The translations under genes were made by a program, and so were the position numbers. Source: Pontibacter beigongshangensis (GTDB taxonomy: Bacteria; Bacteroidota; Bacteroidia; Cytophagales; Hymenobacteraceae). Taken from it: a stretch of 64,000 nt of DNA. The stretch covers positions 1 through 64,000 of the forward strand of contig NZ_VFSD01000021.1 in NCBI RefSeq assembly GCF_014332515.1, written 5' to 3'. Positions 36,820 to 47,355 of the stretch are shown here, one piece after another. The notes under the pieces are model-generated. The model did no database searches. It was not told the DNA's origin and saw nothing but the letters and a program-made list of their open reading frames with translations. How positions within the stretch are numbered: position 1 is the first letter of the stretch; each line of letters opens with the position of its first letter.

Positions 36820-37800
36820 TTATTTTTTCACCTGCGTAACCACTGACTTCTCTTTGAGGACCTTGTTCAGAAAGTTAGTCGTGTATTTCAGAGTAGGTGT
36901 AAACCATGGCTCAAAGAGCCAGAAGGTGTGCGGCGTATCAGGTATAAAGTATGACTCATTATATATTCCTTCCTTCTCCAGTATCCTGATCATATCTCCT
37001 CTGCCAGCCAGAAAGCGTGGATGGGAACTGGCTACATACAGGATGGGTGGTGTATTTTTCCCGGTATGGGTAAGGGCTGATGCTTCTGCCCAGGTATCTG
37101 GTATATCTTTAGACAGACCTCCTAACCACTGCTCCGCATAAATCCCCTCTGTTGATTCAGGATGCTTCATGGCCAATGTGCCGTCTATGTCTACTATGGC
37201 TTGCACCGCACTGGAATGGTTTAGATGCTCCCCCTGCCCTTCCAGCATTTCTAAGTCGCCTGTGGTACCCAGAAGCGCTGCCAGCTGCCCGCCTGCGGAG
37301 GTGCCATAGGTGGCAATTTTTGTCGTATCCAGTTTGTACTCACGAGCATGCGCGCGCATCCACCGCAGGGCAGCCTTTAAATCGTGTACCGCTGCCGGAT
37401 AAGGAGCCTCCAGCGAGAGCCTGTACTCTACTGCCACTGTTACATAGCCCTGGGCAGCCAACTGCTGCGCCATGGGCCACTCCAATGTTTTGTCTCCGGA
37501 GCGCCAGCCTCCACCATGGATCAGCAACACGCCCGGGTAGCCTTTCTTAGATTTCTTTGCCGGGTAGAACACATCCAGGTGGAGCGTTCTGTTACCGAGC
37601 GTTCTGTAGACGATGCTCTCCGCACTTTTAACTCCCTTTGGCAAAGCAGGCAGAACCGGCCTGATGAAGGGGTGATGTTTCTTCATCTTCTCATAGGTGC
37701 CGGATAAGGTGTAGGATGTATCCCGGGGAAAGTCTGCCTGCTGTGCAGTCGCCACGCCAACATACAGCAAGCTTAATAATATGCAGATAATTTTATTCAT
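36820..37800 (-). CDS. Secreted alpha/beta-hydrolase, probable carbohydrate esterase
   Basis: The 326-residue protein has a signal peptide ending GVATAQQ (about residue 20). The lipase/esterase motifs are LLIHGGGWRSGDK (oxyanion hole), TYGTSAGGQLAALLG (nucleophile Ser) and DTPHTFWLFEPW (catalytic His). It resembles BD-FAE/CE10-like acetyl- or feruloyl-esterases. Its position between the regulator and the GH28 operon suggests removal of acetyl or feruloyl groups from pectin, but the substrate is not visible in the sequence. Confidence 0.75.
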   Translation of the reverse strand: MNKIICILLSLLYVGVATAQQADFPRDTSYTLSGTYEKMKKHHPFIRPVLPALPKGVKSAESIVYRTLGNRTLHLDVFYPAKKSKKGYPGVLLIHGGGWRSGDKTLEWPMAQQLAAQGYVTVAVEYRLSLEAPYPAAVHDLKAALRWMRAHAREYKLDTTKIATYGTSAGGQLAALLGTTGDLEMLEGQGEHLNHSSAVQAIVDIDGTLAMKHPESTEGIYAEQWLGGLSKDIPDTWAEASALTHTGKNTPPILYVASSHPRFLAGRGDMIRILEKEGIYNESYFIPDTPHTFWLFEPWFTPTLKYTTNFLNKVLKEKSVVTQVKK

Positions 37801-38272
37801 TGTTGTGCTTTTAGCTTCTCTTCAGGCTATGTTCCGGAAACAGCAGAAGCAGTGCATCCAAAGCCTTTACTGTTCAACCTGTTGATTTTTTTTGAATAAA
37901 AAGTGTCTTCCGGAGCTTTCTGCAGCTGCTGATGCTCCTGCTCCAGAGCCATTACCTCCCAGTGTTTGCCCCGGCCTGGCGGTAAGTTAACTGTTGCTAA
38001 CTCAAAGACTGCAGGTACTAAAGCCTGCCGACTTCTCCGGTAATTCTCCCCTCACGCTTTGCCACACTTACCTAATTTAAACAAGATATCACTAACTAAT
38101 ATTTGTACATATTTCAAATGATGCTGATAGGCAAATATAGGCAGGCAGTAGGGAGCAGGATTTAAAAAATTGTCAAAATGCTTTTAAAAATCGTCATGCA
38201 GCGCTAAAAAGACCGGTTATATCAATTAGAAGCAAGTACTTCAGGCCACCGGGGACGCAGTCTGTAAAAAAT
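37801..38272. other. Spacer between esterase and regulator genes
   Basis: A clear copy of the dispersed repeat lies at 37905-37944 (CTTCCGGAGCTTTCTGCAGC then TGATGCTCCTGCTCC). No gene is seen in the rest. Confidence 0.55.
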
Positions 38273-38327
38273 AAAAACCCGTGGCTATACGGCGACCAAA
38301 CAAAGTCGGCTGCCGTATAGCCACGGG
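38273..38327 (-). terminator. Strong terminator of the HTCS gene
   Basis: CCCGTGGCTATACGGC (38278-38293) pairs perfectly with GCCGTATAGCCACGGG (38312-38327). On the minus strand a TTTTTAT tail follows. It lies 60 nt past the HTCS stop. Confidence 0.8.
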
Positions 38328-38386
38328 AAATATAATTTGGGATCAGGTTTTCAAGAGAATGGTGGCAGCACCACCTCCCTCTTCCT

Positions 38387-41300
38387 TTATGAATGATTTA
38401 GCGCCTTGTCCATGGATTTAAGATATGCTGTGGGCGTAACCTGGTATTGCTTTTTAAAACAGGTGCTGAAATAGCCGGCATTGTTAAACCCGACAGCGTA
38501 TGCTATTTCAGAGATGTTGGTTTCGCCAGCATCCATAAGTTGCTTACCCCGCTTTAGCCGCATTTCCCGCACAAACTCTACGGGAGCCAGCTCCGTGAGG
38601 CTGGTAAACTTTTTGTAAAAGGTGGTCCTTCCCATACCTACCGTTTCTGCCACTGTATCGATGTTGAACTCCGGATTGGACATACCGTCTTCCACTATGT
38701 GTATGATCTCTTTCAGGAAGGCCTCGTCTTTTGAGGTAATCACAATCTCTCCGGGGCTCAGGTCAATGGTTCTTTTATCTCCCAGCAGGTTCTCAAATAT
38801 TTTCTTTCGCTGATGGAGCAGGTTTTTAACGGTGGCAAGCAAAAAATCGGTTTGAAATGGCTTGGTAATGTAGTAGTCAGCCCCATAGTTTAATCCCTCT
38901 ATCTGGTGCTCTACAGAGGTTTTGGCTGTTAAAAGGATAACAGGAATATGGCTTGTCTCCAAGGTGTTCTTTAATTTATCGAGTAGCTGAATGCCGTCCA
39001 TCTCAGGCATCATCACATCGCTCAATACCAGGTCCGGCAGTTGCTGCAAGGCTTTCCTGAATCCCTCTTCACCGTTTTCAGCCTCTATCACTTTGTAATA
39101 CAATGTAAGCTGGTCGGCCAGAAATCTCCTTAACTCATGATTGTCCTCCACTATCAATACCAGTGGCAACGTCTCCGATGTAAGTGTGTTATTGGCTGCA
39201 CTACTGCCTTCAGCAGGTGTCTCCTCAGCAACCATATACCTTCTGCTTAGCTCCTGTGGAGCATCTAACCAGACCACATCATCGGCATTGAAATGATCCT
39301 TGCCCGATTTCAGCGTAACGGTAATGGTCACGCCCTCTGTCGGGTTGTTAGTTGCTTTGATTGTCCCGTGGTGTAACTCAACCAATTCTTTTGCCAGCGC
39401 AAGACCAATACCGGTACCTCCCCAGTTATTACCGTCTTTTTTGTCACCTTCGTAGTAGAGCTCAAACACATCACGCAACTTATCGGCAGGAATACCCATG
39501 CCTTGGTCTATCACTCTAATGGTAAAAGAATCAGCTGGTTCGTTAAAACCAACATCCATGGTAATAGACTTCCCGGCAGGAGAAAATTTAAGCGCATTAG
39601 ACAGCAAATTATAAATAACAATATCCATTTTCTCCACATCTATCCAGGCGGGCAGCTCTTTCACCTTAGAAGTAACTGCCAGTGTTATCTGTTTCTCGGA
39701 GGCCGCTTCTACAAAATGGCTGCCTATATCTTTTAGAAAGGACAATATTTCGGTTTGCGCAATATGGAGCTTCATTTTACCGCTTTGCGCTTTTCTAAAG
39801 TCAAGTAGTTGGTTTATAAAACGCACCATTCTGTTTGTATTCTTTCGCACCACCTGAATGTATTCCCTGCTTTTTGGCGTTAAATCTTCCTGCGTAGAGA
39901 TTGCCTCAATCGGATTTACGATTAAGGTTAGTGGTGTGCGCAGCTCATGCGAAATATTGGTGAAAAACCGGAGCTTGAGTTCTGTCAGTTTTTGCTCGAT
40001 CGCAATTCTGTTCCGCAGCTTTATCATTGAGAAAGCTACCCTCCTGATTACCTCAAGCAGGATAAGGGCTAAAACAAAATACAGCACGTACGCCCACGTG
40101 GTACGCCAGATGGGCGGGTGTATGGTAATAGCCAATCTTTTATAGGGTAAGGCTTCGAACAATTCACTGTCCTGGCTCTTTACCTCAAATAGGTAGTCGC
40201 CGGGTGGCAGGTTGGTATAGGTGGCTTTCCGCTGGTTTTTCACCTGATGCCATTCCTCATCAAAACCAACTAAGCGGTAGGCATAGTGCAGTTTGTTGCT
40301 GGAATGGTAATCCAGTATCGTATATTCTATTTCTACTATGTTTTCGTTATAGGCAAGCTCTATGCTTTCGGTGTGGTTAATACTCTGCTTCAGGGGCGAA
40401 TGAGCACTACCGAGGCTTATGTCTCTGTTGTTGATCTGGAAATTCGTGAATACCATATTGGCTGCCACTTTCCGGTTCGTTATTTCAAGCGGATCAAAGG
40501 TCAGGTATCCGTTTCTGGCGCCAAAGAGTAAATTGCCGTTTTGTAACGTTAAGCCTGCAGTCTCCGAAAAACCGGATTGTTGCAAGCCATCATAAGAGTC
40601 AAAGTTCTTAAACTGCTGTGTGCCCGGATTAAATCTGGAAACGCCATTCTCCGTCGCCACCCATACATTGCCGTTCTTATCCTCTGCCATGCTTAAGATA
40701 TAATCGTTTGGCAAGCCATCTTCTTTCGTGTAAACTTTAAACTTAATGCCGCTTTTATCAACTATGGCCTTGTTCAGCCCCCCACCCGATGTGCCAAGCC
40801 ACATGTTGTTTTTACTGTCCCTGAACACAAACTGCACATCGTTATTACCCAGACTGGACTTATCGCCTGCAATCCTCCTGTAGCGCGAAAAACGAAAATC
40901 ATTTTCTTTGTCCGGATCAACCACCAGCAGACCATCTGTTGTCGCTACCCATATTTCACCGCGGCCCCCCTCGCTCAGGTGCCTGATTTTGTTATGCGCG
41001 TTGAATTTAAAATTGCCTAGCTTATTGTTAGCATTAATAAACCGAACCCTGTCACCTGACTCCTCCACCAGGTTAAGACCATGACCATAGGTGCCTACCC
41101 AGATTCTGCCCTTTCTGTCTTCGAGAATAGCATAGACCATTTCGCCGCTCAAACTGTAAATGTCGTTCTGATCCGGTAAGTATTGCGTGAGTTGGTAGGA
41201 GGTATTGCCCTGCCCTATTGGTTCCGCCTTAAAAAGACCATTGCCTTTGGTGCCAAGCCACATATTTCCTTTACTGTCTTCGGTAATGGTGTATACGATG

Positions 41301-42790
41301 CCTATGCCTTGTTTCGGCGCATTTAAAAAGCTATGTTTAACAAGGCCATGCTGATCATACACCAACAGCTTACCTGACTTGGCTGCCAGCCAGACTCTGT
41401 TTTTACTGTCGTTATATAATCCTCTTATTTCGTTGTCAGAATCATTGGCTGAATTGGGGACTAACATTCTGTAGTCGAAATAATTTTCCTGGAAAATTAT
41501 TTTATTGATCCCCCTGTCATTGGTACACAGCCAGAGCACGCCCGTCTTATCTAAATAAAGGCTGGTGACATAGTTAGAAAACCGATGATCTATGCTACCA
41601 GGCTCGTTATAGAAGTGTTTTATGTTATCTTCAGCCGGATCGTAGTACCCGAAACCTCCCCCCTGCATACAGACCCACACTCTCTTTTTATGATCCTCGA
41701 TAACTTTAAAATTCTTTAATGAAGGATGAAAGGTAACATCTATTGTTTGGGAGAAGTACTTGAAGGTTCCGGAAGCAGGATCATACTTAATGGCACCCTT
41801 AAATTCAGGCTGAATCCATAAGCGCCCTGCACTATCTTCAAAAACAGACAAGAAAGCACCTTTACCGCCCATAGTAGCCGTAGAGGCGCTTAGATCGGAG
41901 GTATTGACAGTAATTAGTTGGCCTTCAGGATTTACCAGGTAGAGCACATCTCTCTTTTTTGATAAACACATGGCGTTTATTTTACTGTCGCAAACTTTTC
42001 GCTTTACAAATGACTTTGTCTTTTTATCGAACAGAACCAAGGAACCGCTATTTGTCCCGAACCAAATTTTGCCCCTGTCTTCCGCAACAGAGGTATAACT
42101 AAACTTGCTCAACGAATCTGAGAGCACACCCAGGTTCAAGTAAGTACCTCCTTCCTTGGCAGCAAGCCGATTGAGCCCTTTGGAACTTCCTATCCAGACT
42201 GTGTTTTGCTGGTCTGGGTACAGGAAAGTTATTTTATTGGAAGCAAGCCTTTTACCCACTGGCTGATTGATGGCATACCGGATAATCTCCGGCTTAGACG
42301 AACCAGACTTTTTTATGCAGAATACGCCCTGGTTACTTGTAGTTAACCATACAATGCCGCGCTCTGCAGGAATAATCTTGTTGAAAGCGATATTGGAAAT
42401 ACCCTTTTGCTGTAGCAGCTCCGCTACAGCAAAAAATTGCTCTGTTTTCTTATCAAATCGGTATACCTGGTTATCGTAAGTTGTCAGCCACAAAAAACCA
42501 GCCTGATCTTCCACAATTTCTCCGATTCTATTATTCCTGAGCCTGGAGTTATCGCCCGGGTAGGCTTTGTAAGTAATAAAGTTATGCCCATCGAACCTGT
42601 TGATGCCATCCCAGGTGCCAAACCACATAAAGCCTTCCTGGTCTTTGAGTATTCCCATCACGCCATCATGAGACAAACCGTCTTCTGTGGAATATCGCTC
42701 TATCTTACATTTAATCTGGGCACGAGCTTGTGTTGCCATTATACAGCAAAGCATAAGTAACAACAACTTTATACAGGCACCTTTAAACAT
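38387..42790 (-). CDS. Hybrid two-component system (HTCS) regulator of the pectin locus
   Basis: The 1467-residue protein fuses sensor, kinase and response regulator. A signal peptide (to about 25) is followed by two Reg_prop beta-propellers (about 26-780, repeats such as EDRKGRIWVGTYGHGLN). A Y_Y_Y domain (about 790-870), one membrane segment (about 895-918, VLYFVLALILLEVI) and HisKA follow, with phospho-accepting His948 in TNISHELRTP. HATPase_c has LLSNALKFSP and GGTGIGLALAKELV. The receiver's phospho-Asp is near 1258 in LVLSDVMMPEMDG. An AraC HTH occupies about 1360-1460. All key residues are present. HTCS proteins bind an oligosaccharide in the periplasm and directly activate the adjoining polysaccharide locus. 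Position and strand make it the likely activator of 6.8-37.8 kb. Confidence 0.93.
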   Translation of the reverse strand: MFKGACIKLLLLMLCCIMATQARAQIKCKIERYSTEDGLSHDGVMGILKDQEGFMWFGTWDGINRFDGHNFITYKAYPGDNSRLRNNRIGEIVEDQAGFLWLTTYDNQVYRFDKKTEQFFAVAELLQQKGISNIAFNKIIPAERGIVWLTTSNQGVFCIKKSGSSKPEIIRYAINQPVGKRLASNKITFLYPDQQNTVWIGSSKGLNRLAAKEGGTYLNLGVLSDSLSKFSYTSVAEDRGKIWFGTNSGSLVLFDKKTKSFVKRKVCDSKINAMCLSKKRDVLYLVNPEGQLITVNTSDLSASTATMGGKGAFLSVFEDSAGRLWIQPEFKGAIKYDPASGTFKYFSQTIDVTFHPSLKNFKVIEDHKKRVWVCMQGGGFGYYDPAEDNIKHFYNEPGSIDHRFSNYVTSLYLDKTGVLWLCTNDRGINKIIFQENYFDYRMLVPNSANDSDNEIRGLYNDSKNRVWLAAKSGKLLVYDQHGLVKHSFLNAPKQGIGIVYTITEDSKGNMWLGTKGNGLFKAEPIGQGNTSYQLTQYLPDQNDIYSLSGEMVYAILEDRKGRIWVGTYGHGLNLVEESGDRVRFINANNKLGNFKFNAHNKIRHLSEGGRGEIWVATTDGLLVVDPDKENDFRFSRYRRIAGDKSSLGNNDVQFVFRDSKNNMWLGTSGGGLNKAIVDKSGIKFKVYTKEDGLPNDYILSMAEDKNGNVWVATENGVSRFNPGTQQFKNFDSYDGLQQSGFSETAGLTLQNGNLLFGARNGYLTFDPLEITNRKVAANMVFTNFQINNRDISLGSAHSPLKQSINHTESIELAYNENIVEIEYTILDYHSSNKLHYAYRLVGFDEEWHQVKNQRKATYTNLPPGDYLFEVKSQDSELFEALPYKRLAITIHPPIWRTTWAYVLYFVLALILLEVIRRVAFSMIKLRNRIAIEQKLTELKLRFFTNISHELRTPLTLIVNPIEAISTQEDLTPKSREYIQVVRKNTNRMVRFINQLLDFRKAQSGKMKLHIAQTEILSFLKDIGSHFVEAASEKQITLAVTSKVKELPAWIDVEKMDIVIYNLLSNALKFSPAGKSITMDVGFNEPADSFTIRVIDQGMGIPADKLRDVFELYYEGDKKDGNNWGGTGIGLALAKELVELHHGTIKATNNPTEGVTITVTLKSGKDHFNADDVVWLDAPQELSRRYMVAEETPAEGSSAANNTLTSETLPLVLIVEDNHELRRFLADQLTLYYKVIEAENGEEGFRKALQQLPDLVLSDVMMPEMDGIQLLDKLKNTLETSHIPVILLTAKTSVEHQIEGLNYGADYYITKPFQTDFLLATVKNLLHQRKKIFENLLGDKRTIDLSPGEIVITSKDEAFLKEIIHIVEDGMSNPEFNIDTVAETVGMGRTTFYKKFTSLTELAPVEFVREMRLKRGKQLMDAGETNISEIAYAVGFNNAGYFSTCFKKQYQVTPTAYLKSMDKALNHS

Positions 42791-43207
42791 TTTAGTAGCA
42801 AAGAATCTGAAAACAAGAATGATTATGTAATGTAATTCAAACTTATTTAAATGTTATAGTAAATAAATAAAAGTTAGTGAGAAGCGTATATGGTGGTGTA
42901 TGTAAATTTCCGCGCTAAAGCCTCATAGGCACTTTTCCTACCCAAATTATTCAGAAAATAACTTTCCAATGAAGTTGTCTGCTGCTGATGTTCTTGCTTA
43001 ACGCAGGTTAACTTCCCAATTGTTCCTTACCATTCAAATCATTGATCTTTAAATATTTAAAAACTTCTCAACGGATCTATATTTTGCGTTGCCTAATAGT
43101 GAGAATAGGAGCGAGGTGAAAGAGTTGTTTGGCAGCCTCCAGGCTTCAGAAAGGCTTTCTCGTGAGAGGTTGCTAAGGCTCCTCCAATCTGTTTATTGAA
43201 AATAGCT
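42791..43207. other. Spacer upstream of the HTCS, boundary with mobile-element debris
   Basis: The first 120 bp are AT-rich and should hold the HTCS promoter. A weak repeat copy (AACTTTCCAATGAAGTTGTC, then TGCTGCTGATG) occurs near 42960. A start-less open stretch at 43053-43199 has no recognisable match. Confidence 0.4.
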
Positions 43208-43880
43208 TTATTGTAGGTAGAGAAAAGAGATTATCCACCAAACATTTCTAATTTCAACAAAATCTAACGAAGCACTAAATAGAGCTTTTTCTAAAACAGT
43301 TCGCAGGTGGTGTAAACCACCTGCTACCATCATTATTTTGTCCCGAGCATTTATTGCCTGTATCCTTATTTTCTCTTTTGCAATGTTGAGTCGTTTCACA
43401 CCTGCCATCACATGCTCGACTGGTACTCTGAAATGATTAATGTGCCTGTTGTCGAGCTTCTCCTGTTTGGAGAGTTCCACGTTCCGGGACCTCTTTTTTG
43501 AGATCAGCAAGATGCTTACATTCTCCGTTCCATAGCCTAGATAACCCAGGTCCTCCACCAGCACTGTGTGTTTTGGGAACAGTTGGCCTGCCTGGTCAGC
43601 TATTGGTTTATCGTGCACACCACATGGATAGGTGCTACTTAGAAACATAATGCTGTCCCGTTATTCTGTTAATAAGTTGCTCTTGACCGTGTGTGCCTTC
43701 TTCTTACCGCTGTACTCATGCTTTTGCCGCTCATAGTCCACAGAACGCGGTATATCCCGCTCCCGTGGCATCCATCAGCAGCACAAAGCGCGTGAAGGAG
43801 AGCAGGAAGGCGTAAAGCTGGCTGCCAAGGCGCTGCAGCAGTGCCCATAGGCGAGCAAGTGCCTGCTCAAGCAAGGGCAA
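43208..43880 (-). pseudogene. IS5-family (DDE_Tnp_4) transposase relic
   Basis: The C-terminal part (43208-43648) is one open stretch with HDKPIADQAGQLFPKHTVLV, DLGYLGYG, NRHINHFRVPVEHVMAGVKR and IRIQAINARDK, typical of IS5-like DDE_Tnp_4 transposases. Upstream, after a frameshift, comes ERDIPRSVDYERQKHEYSGK with KKKAHTVKSNLL. A further shift gives RFVLLMDATG. At least two frameshifts and a missing N-terminus show it is dead. Inverted repeats were not found. Confidence 0.8.
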
Positions 43881-44107
43881 GAGCAGTTTTAACCTAAGGT
43901 GCTCCCCATAGTTTGGACAGTAAAAGCTTCTTCCACATCAAAGTGTTCTTTTCATGTTATTAAAAGACAATGCTTTTTGTGCCTTTTGCATTACCTCCTC
44001 TTATTCCTAGCCCCTTCTCAAAACTCACCAGGTTAACATTGGAGTTGCTACCTTTGACTGGAGACCTTTTTCGGGCAGATTTAAATAAATGTTTAAATTT
44101 GACTAAG

Positions 44108-44398
44108 ATGGAAAGACGCGTATTTGATGCCTCCTTCAAACGGATGGCCATTAACCTCTCCTATGCGAGGGGGTCAGTAAAAGAGGTAGCCGACGAGTTA
44201 GGAATTGATCCAGGCCGGTTGAGCAAGTGGCGGCAGCAGGAGAGCTCACCCGTAAGATCTTCTGAAGGGCTCAATGATGATCAGAAAGAGATTAAGCAGC
44301 TACAAAAGGAGCTGAAGGAGGCGCAGTTGGAGCGTGGTATACTAAAAAATGCGGTCAGCATCTTCTCCAGGGGAGACGGGCGGTATACGGATTCATAA
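44108..44398 (+). CDS. IS3-family transposase OrfA
   Basis: The start at 44108 ([16 protein letters not shown]) fits OrfA proteins; the frame is open further upstream without meaning. The 96 residues hold a Tnp_1 helix-turn-helix ([20 protein letters not shown]) and a coiled coil ([18 protein letters not shown]). It ends [13 protein letters not shown], where IS3 elements shift frame into orfB. Confidence 0.82.
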   Translation: MERRVFDASFKRMAINLSYARGSVKEVADELGIDPGRLSKWRQQESSPVRSSEGLNDDQKEIKQLQKELKEAQLERGILKNAVSIFSRGDGRYTDS

Positions 44399-45035
44399 AA
44401 GAACAGCGTCACCAGTTTCCCTTCGAGAAGATGTGTCGAGTACTCCAGGTCAGTGCCAGCGGCTACTACTACTGGCTGCATCATCCGGTCAGTCTGCGGG
44501 AGCTCAAAGAGCAGGATATCGTGGCGCAAATTAAGGAGGTATATCAGCAGAGCAAGTGGCGCTATGGCAGCCCCAGGATCAGCGTTGAACTCCGGGAGCA
44601 GGGTGTCCGGGCCTCCCGCCCAAGGGTAGCCCGCCTCATGCAGAAACACCAGATACAGAGTGTCATAAGAAAGAAGTACCGGGTACAGACCACCGACTCC
44701 AGCCATACCTATACAGTAGCTGAGAACCACCTGGCAAGAGATTTTCAAGCAGTAAGACCGGCAGAGAAGTGGGTCTCGGATTTGACCTACATCAGGACCC
44801 GGGAAGGCTGGCTTTACCTGACGATCGTACTGGACCTGGCCGACAGGAAAGTGGTGGAATGGGCGCTGAGTGAGACCATGGAGGCGGAGACGACCACTGG
44901 CTGCCTTTCAGATGGCCATCAGAAACAGGCCTGTATTTTATTCCCTTTTGTTTCATTCTGACCGAGGTGTGCTTACGCCTGCAGTGCCTTCCGAGAGCAA
45001 CTCAAGGGGGTAGCAGTGGTGCAGAGCATGAGGTA
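44380..45035 (+). pseudogene. IS3-family transposase OrfB, frameshifted and truncated
   Basis: The orfB frame reads [20 protein letters not shown] and [15 protein letters not shown] from about 44380; an ATG at 44431 is available. HTH_21 and the first catalytic Asp ([13 protein letters not shown]) are intact. Near 44905 the frame is lost: [11 protein letters not shown] and LFHSDRG, which hold the second Asp, appear in other frames. The region with the catalytic Glu is absent. Confidence 0.8.
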
Positions 45036-45236
45036 CTGTTTTAAAAGTCAAACATTTGTATTGAATTTTTCTTATCTTCACTCTACCTGAAAGAGAGCTC
45101 TCGGGCCGACAGGTGCTGGATGCTCATCTTGTGTAGCCCTGGCAAGAGCCGGGGCTACTTTGCTTTTGTCAGCTGCGCTGACACCTGAAGGAGAGGCTCC
45201 AGCCTCCAAGCTTTGGATGTTTCTTTTTGGTTCCTG
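45036..45236. other. Junk spacer with one terminator-like hairpin
   Basis: GTAGCCC (45133-45139) pairs with GGGCTAC (45152-45158), followed by TTTGCTTTT. No gene seen. Confidence 0.4.
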
Positions 45237-45384
45237 CTACCCATAACGCTCCTCCTGCCAGGCCACATCGTTCTTCCATAAAGTGTAGATCAGGATGAGC
45301 CGTTCCTTTTGCACGGCCACGTAGGCGGCCATTTTCTTGTTCCCCTTCTCCGTCAGGCGATCGTAAATCGCCCGGCAGACCGGC
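45237..45384 (-). pseudogene. IS110-family transposase C-terminal relic
   Basis: The minus strand encodes [20 protein letters not shown], then [20 protein letters not shown] and the stop at 45237. This is the C-terminal block of IS110-type (Transposase_20) transposases. About 50 residues remain. Its upstream end abuts the truncated 5' end of glgX, so this element, or a deletion next to it, removed the start of glgX. Confidence 0.65.
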
Positions 45385-46859
45385 ACCTGGTAGAGAAAGG
45401 GCTCACCAACTACTGGGGCTACAACGGCATCGGGTTCTTTAGTCCTGATGTGCGCTACTCCGGCTCCGGGGCATTGGGCGGCCAGGTTACCGAGTTCAAG
45501 ACCATGGTGCGGGAACTGCACAAGGCGGGCATTGAGGTTATTCTGGACGTAGTCTACAACCACACAGCCGAGGGAAACCATCTTGGCCCCACGCTTTGCT
45601 TCAAGGGCATCGACAGTGCCTCCTAGTACCGGCTGGTGGAGGATGACAAGCGCTACTATATGGACTATACAGGCACGGGCAACACACTCAATGCGATGCT
45701 ACCCAGTGTATTGCGCCTCATCATGGATAGCCTGCGCTACTGGATACAGGAAATGCACGTGGACGGCTTCCGTTTCGATCTAGCCTCCACGCTGGCGCGG
45801 GAGCTGCACGAGGTAGACAACCTGGGCTCCTTTATTGACATCATTCACCAGGACCCTGTTATATCACAGGTCAAGCTCATTGCAGAGCCTTGGGATATAG
45901 GGGAAGGGGGCTACCAGGTGGGTAAATTCCCGCCGGGATGGGCCGAATGGAATGGTATGTACCGCGACTGCGCGCGTGACTACTGGCGGGGGGAGGACAG
46001 TATGCTGGGGAAGTTTGCTTATCGCTTCACAGGCAGCCCGGACCTTTACCAGGATGATTACCGGAAGCCAACAGCCAGTATTAATTTTATAACGGCACAC
46101 GATGGCTTCACGCTACATGACCTGGTGAGCTACAACGGAAAGCACAATGAAGCCAACGGGGAGGGCAACAACGATGGGGAGGGCCACAACCGCTCCTGGA
46201 ACTGCGGCGCAGAGGGCGATACCGACGATGCAACTGTAAACGAGTTGCGGGCAAAGCAGAAACGGAATCTGCTGGCCACGCTTTTCCTCTCTCAGGGGGT
46301 GCCGATGCTGATGGCAGGCGATGAATTTGGCCGTACCCAGAAGGGCAACAACAACGCCTACTGCCAGGACAATGAGACATCCTGGCTGGACTGGGCAAAG
46401 GCCGATGAGGAACTGCTCGCTTTTACGCGTAAGCTCATAGGGCTACGTGGTGATCACCCTGTCTTCAGCCGCCGTCGCTGGTTCCAGGGGCAGCCAATAC
46501 GAGGCATGGGGGTGGAGGATATTGCCTGGTTTCAGCCCGATGGGCAGGAGATGAGCGAAGAAGACTGGAGCAACGGGCATGCCAAGTCGCTGGCGGTTTA
46601 CCTCAATGGCAAGGGCCTGCATTCATTAGGTCATAAAGGCGAGCAGATCACTGACGATAGCTTCTATCTTATCTTTAATGGCCATCATGAGGCAATAAGC
46701 TTTAAGCTTCCCTATCGCAAGTATGGGGAGAACTGGATTAAGATAATGGACACAAGCGAGGATGGGGTGGAGGGTGAGCCGGATAAAAGTTATGGATCGC
46801 GCAAGACCTTGAAGGTAGAAGGTCGCTCGGTTGTACTACTGCAGCATCCGCTCGCCTGA
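45385..46859 (+). pseudogene. glgX: Glycogen debranching enzyme GlgX, 5'-truncated with internal stop
   Basis: The frame opens at [20 protein letters not shown] and continues to the stop at 46857-46859 with one in-frame TAG at 45624-45626. It stands where GIDSAS would be followed by Tyr-Tyr-Arg. GH13 regions are well kept: [10 protein letters not shown] (nucleophile), [14 protein letters not shown] (acid/base Glu) and [16 protein letters not shown]. About 490 of roughly 700 residues remain. The N-terminal CBM48 and first barrel strands are gone. GlgX trims alpha-1,6 branches of glycogen. Apart from the single stop there is no decay, so inactivation is recent. ATG codons after the stop (45660 onward) would not give a working enzyme. 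Confidence 0.88.
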
Positions 46860-47170
46860 TACCAGCCTTTGAAAATAATGCGACTGCTGTAAATTATACA
46901 TTCCATTCTACTTTCAAGGTTTATAATTAGCTTCCCTGACGAAAGGCGCTTCTGCTGCTGGATGTTGCTTGGGAGGAACATGGGCTTTCTGCAATGGTAA
47001 ACGCTCAGACTTGAGCCTGCTTCAGGTACGGACTGCCAAAGGAAGAGAGGCTCAAGGGGAATGTTTCTGGAAGGTGAAAGCGGCGAAAGCATGCTTCTGA
47101 TATGTTGCCTTACGTTGCTTTGGCTGGCAACAGCCCGTTGTGGGGTAATGAGCACTTTGCAGAAGGTCCT
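46860..47170. other. Spacer with helically phased GTTGC repeats
   Basis: No gene seen. GTTGC occurs at 47104 and 47114, its complement GGCAAC at 47127 and GTTG at 47137. A similar but longer array lies at 49282-49341. Confidence 0.35.
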
Positions 47171-47200
47171 TAAAAAGAAAAGGGTAGCCACAGACTACCC
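47171..47200 (-). terminator. Terminator of the ABC exporter gene
   Basis: GGGTAG (47182-47187) pairs with CTACCC (47195-47200). On the minus strand it is followed by TTTTCTTTTT. It lies about 155 nt past the exporter stop. Confidence 0.6.
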
Positions 47201-47355
47201 TATCAGACCAACTAATCTAAAACTATGAAAATCAACTTTGGCTAAAAGTTAAAAGACAGACAGAAAGGCGGCCGCATTGATTCCATCTTTAGTGGAACAA
47301 TTCAACTTAGTTTTAAACATGATATACTATTATTGTCCGTGCAAATGTCTGAAAA

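Larger units (their letters stand above)
44108..45035 (+). mobile_element. Truncated IS3-family element
   Basis: An orfA and a decaying orfB of a second IS3-family type, unrelated in sequence to the element at 960-2190. The C-terminal end of the integrase and the right inverted repeat are missing after about 45035. Confidence 0.8.

Noticed and set aside
43053..43199. Start-less open stretch encoding a Leu/Arg/Glu-rich peptide (NRSEVKELFGSLQASERLSR)
   Set aside because: It looks helix-like but has no start codon, only about 48 codons and no recognisable family.
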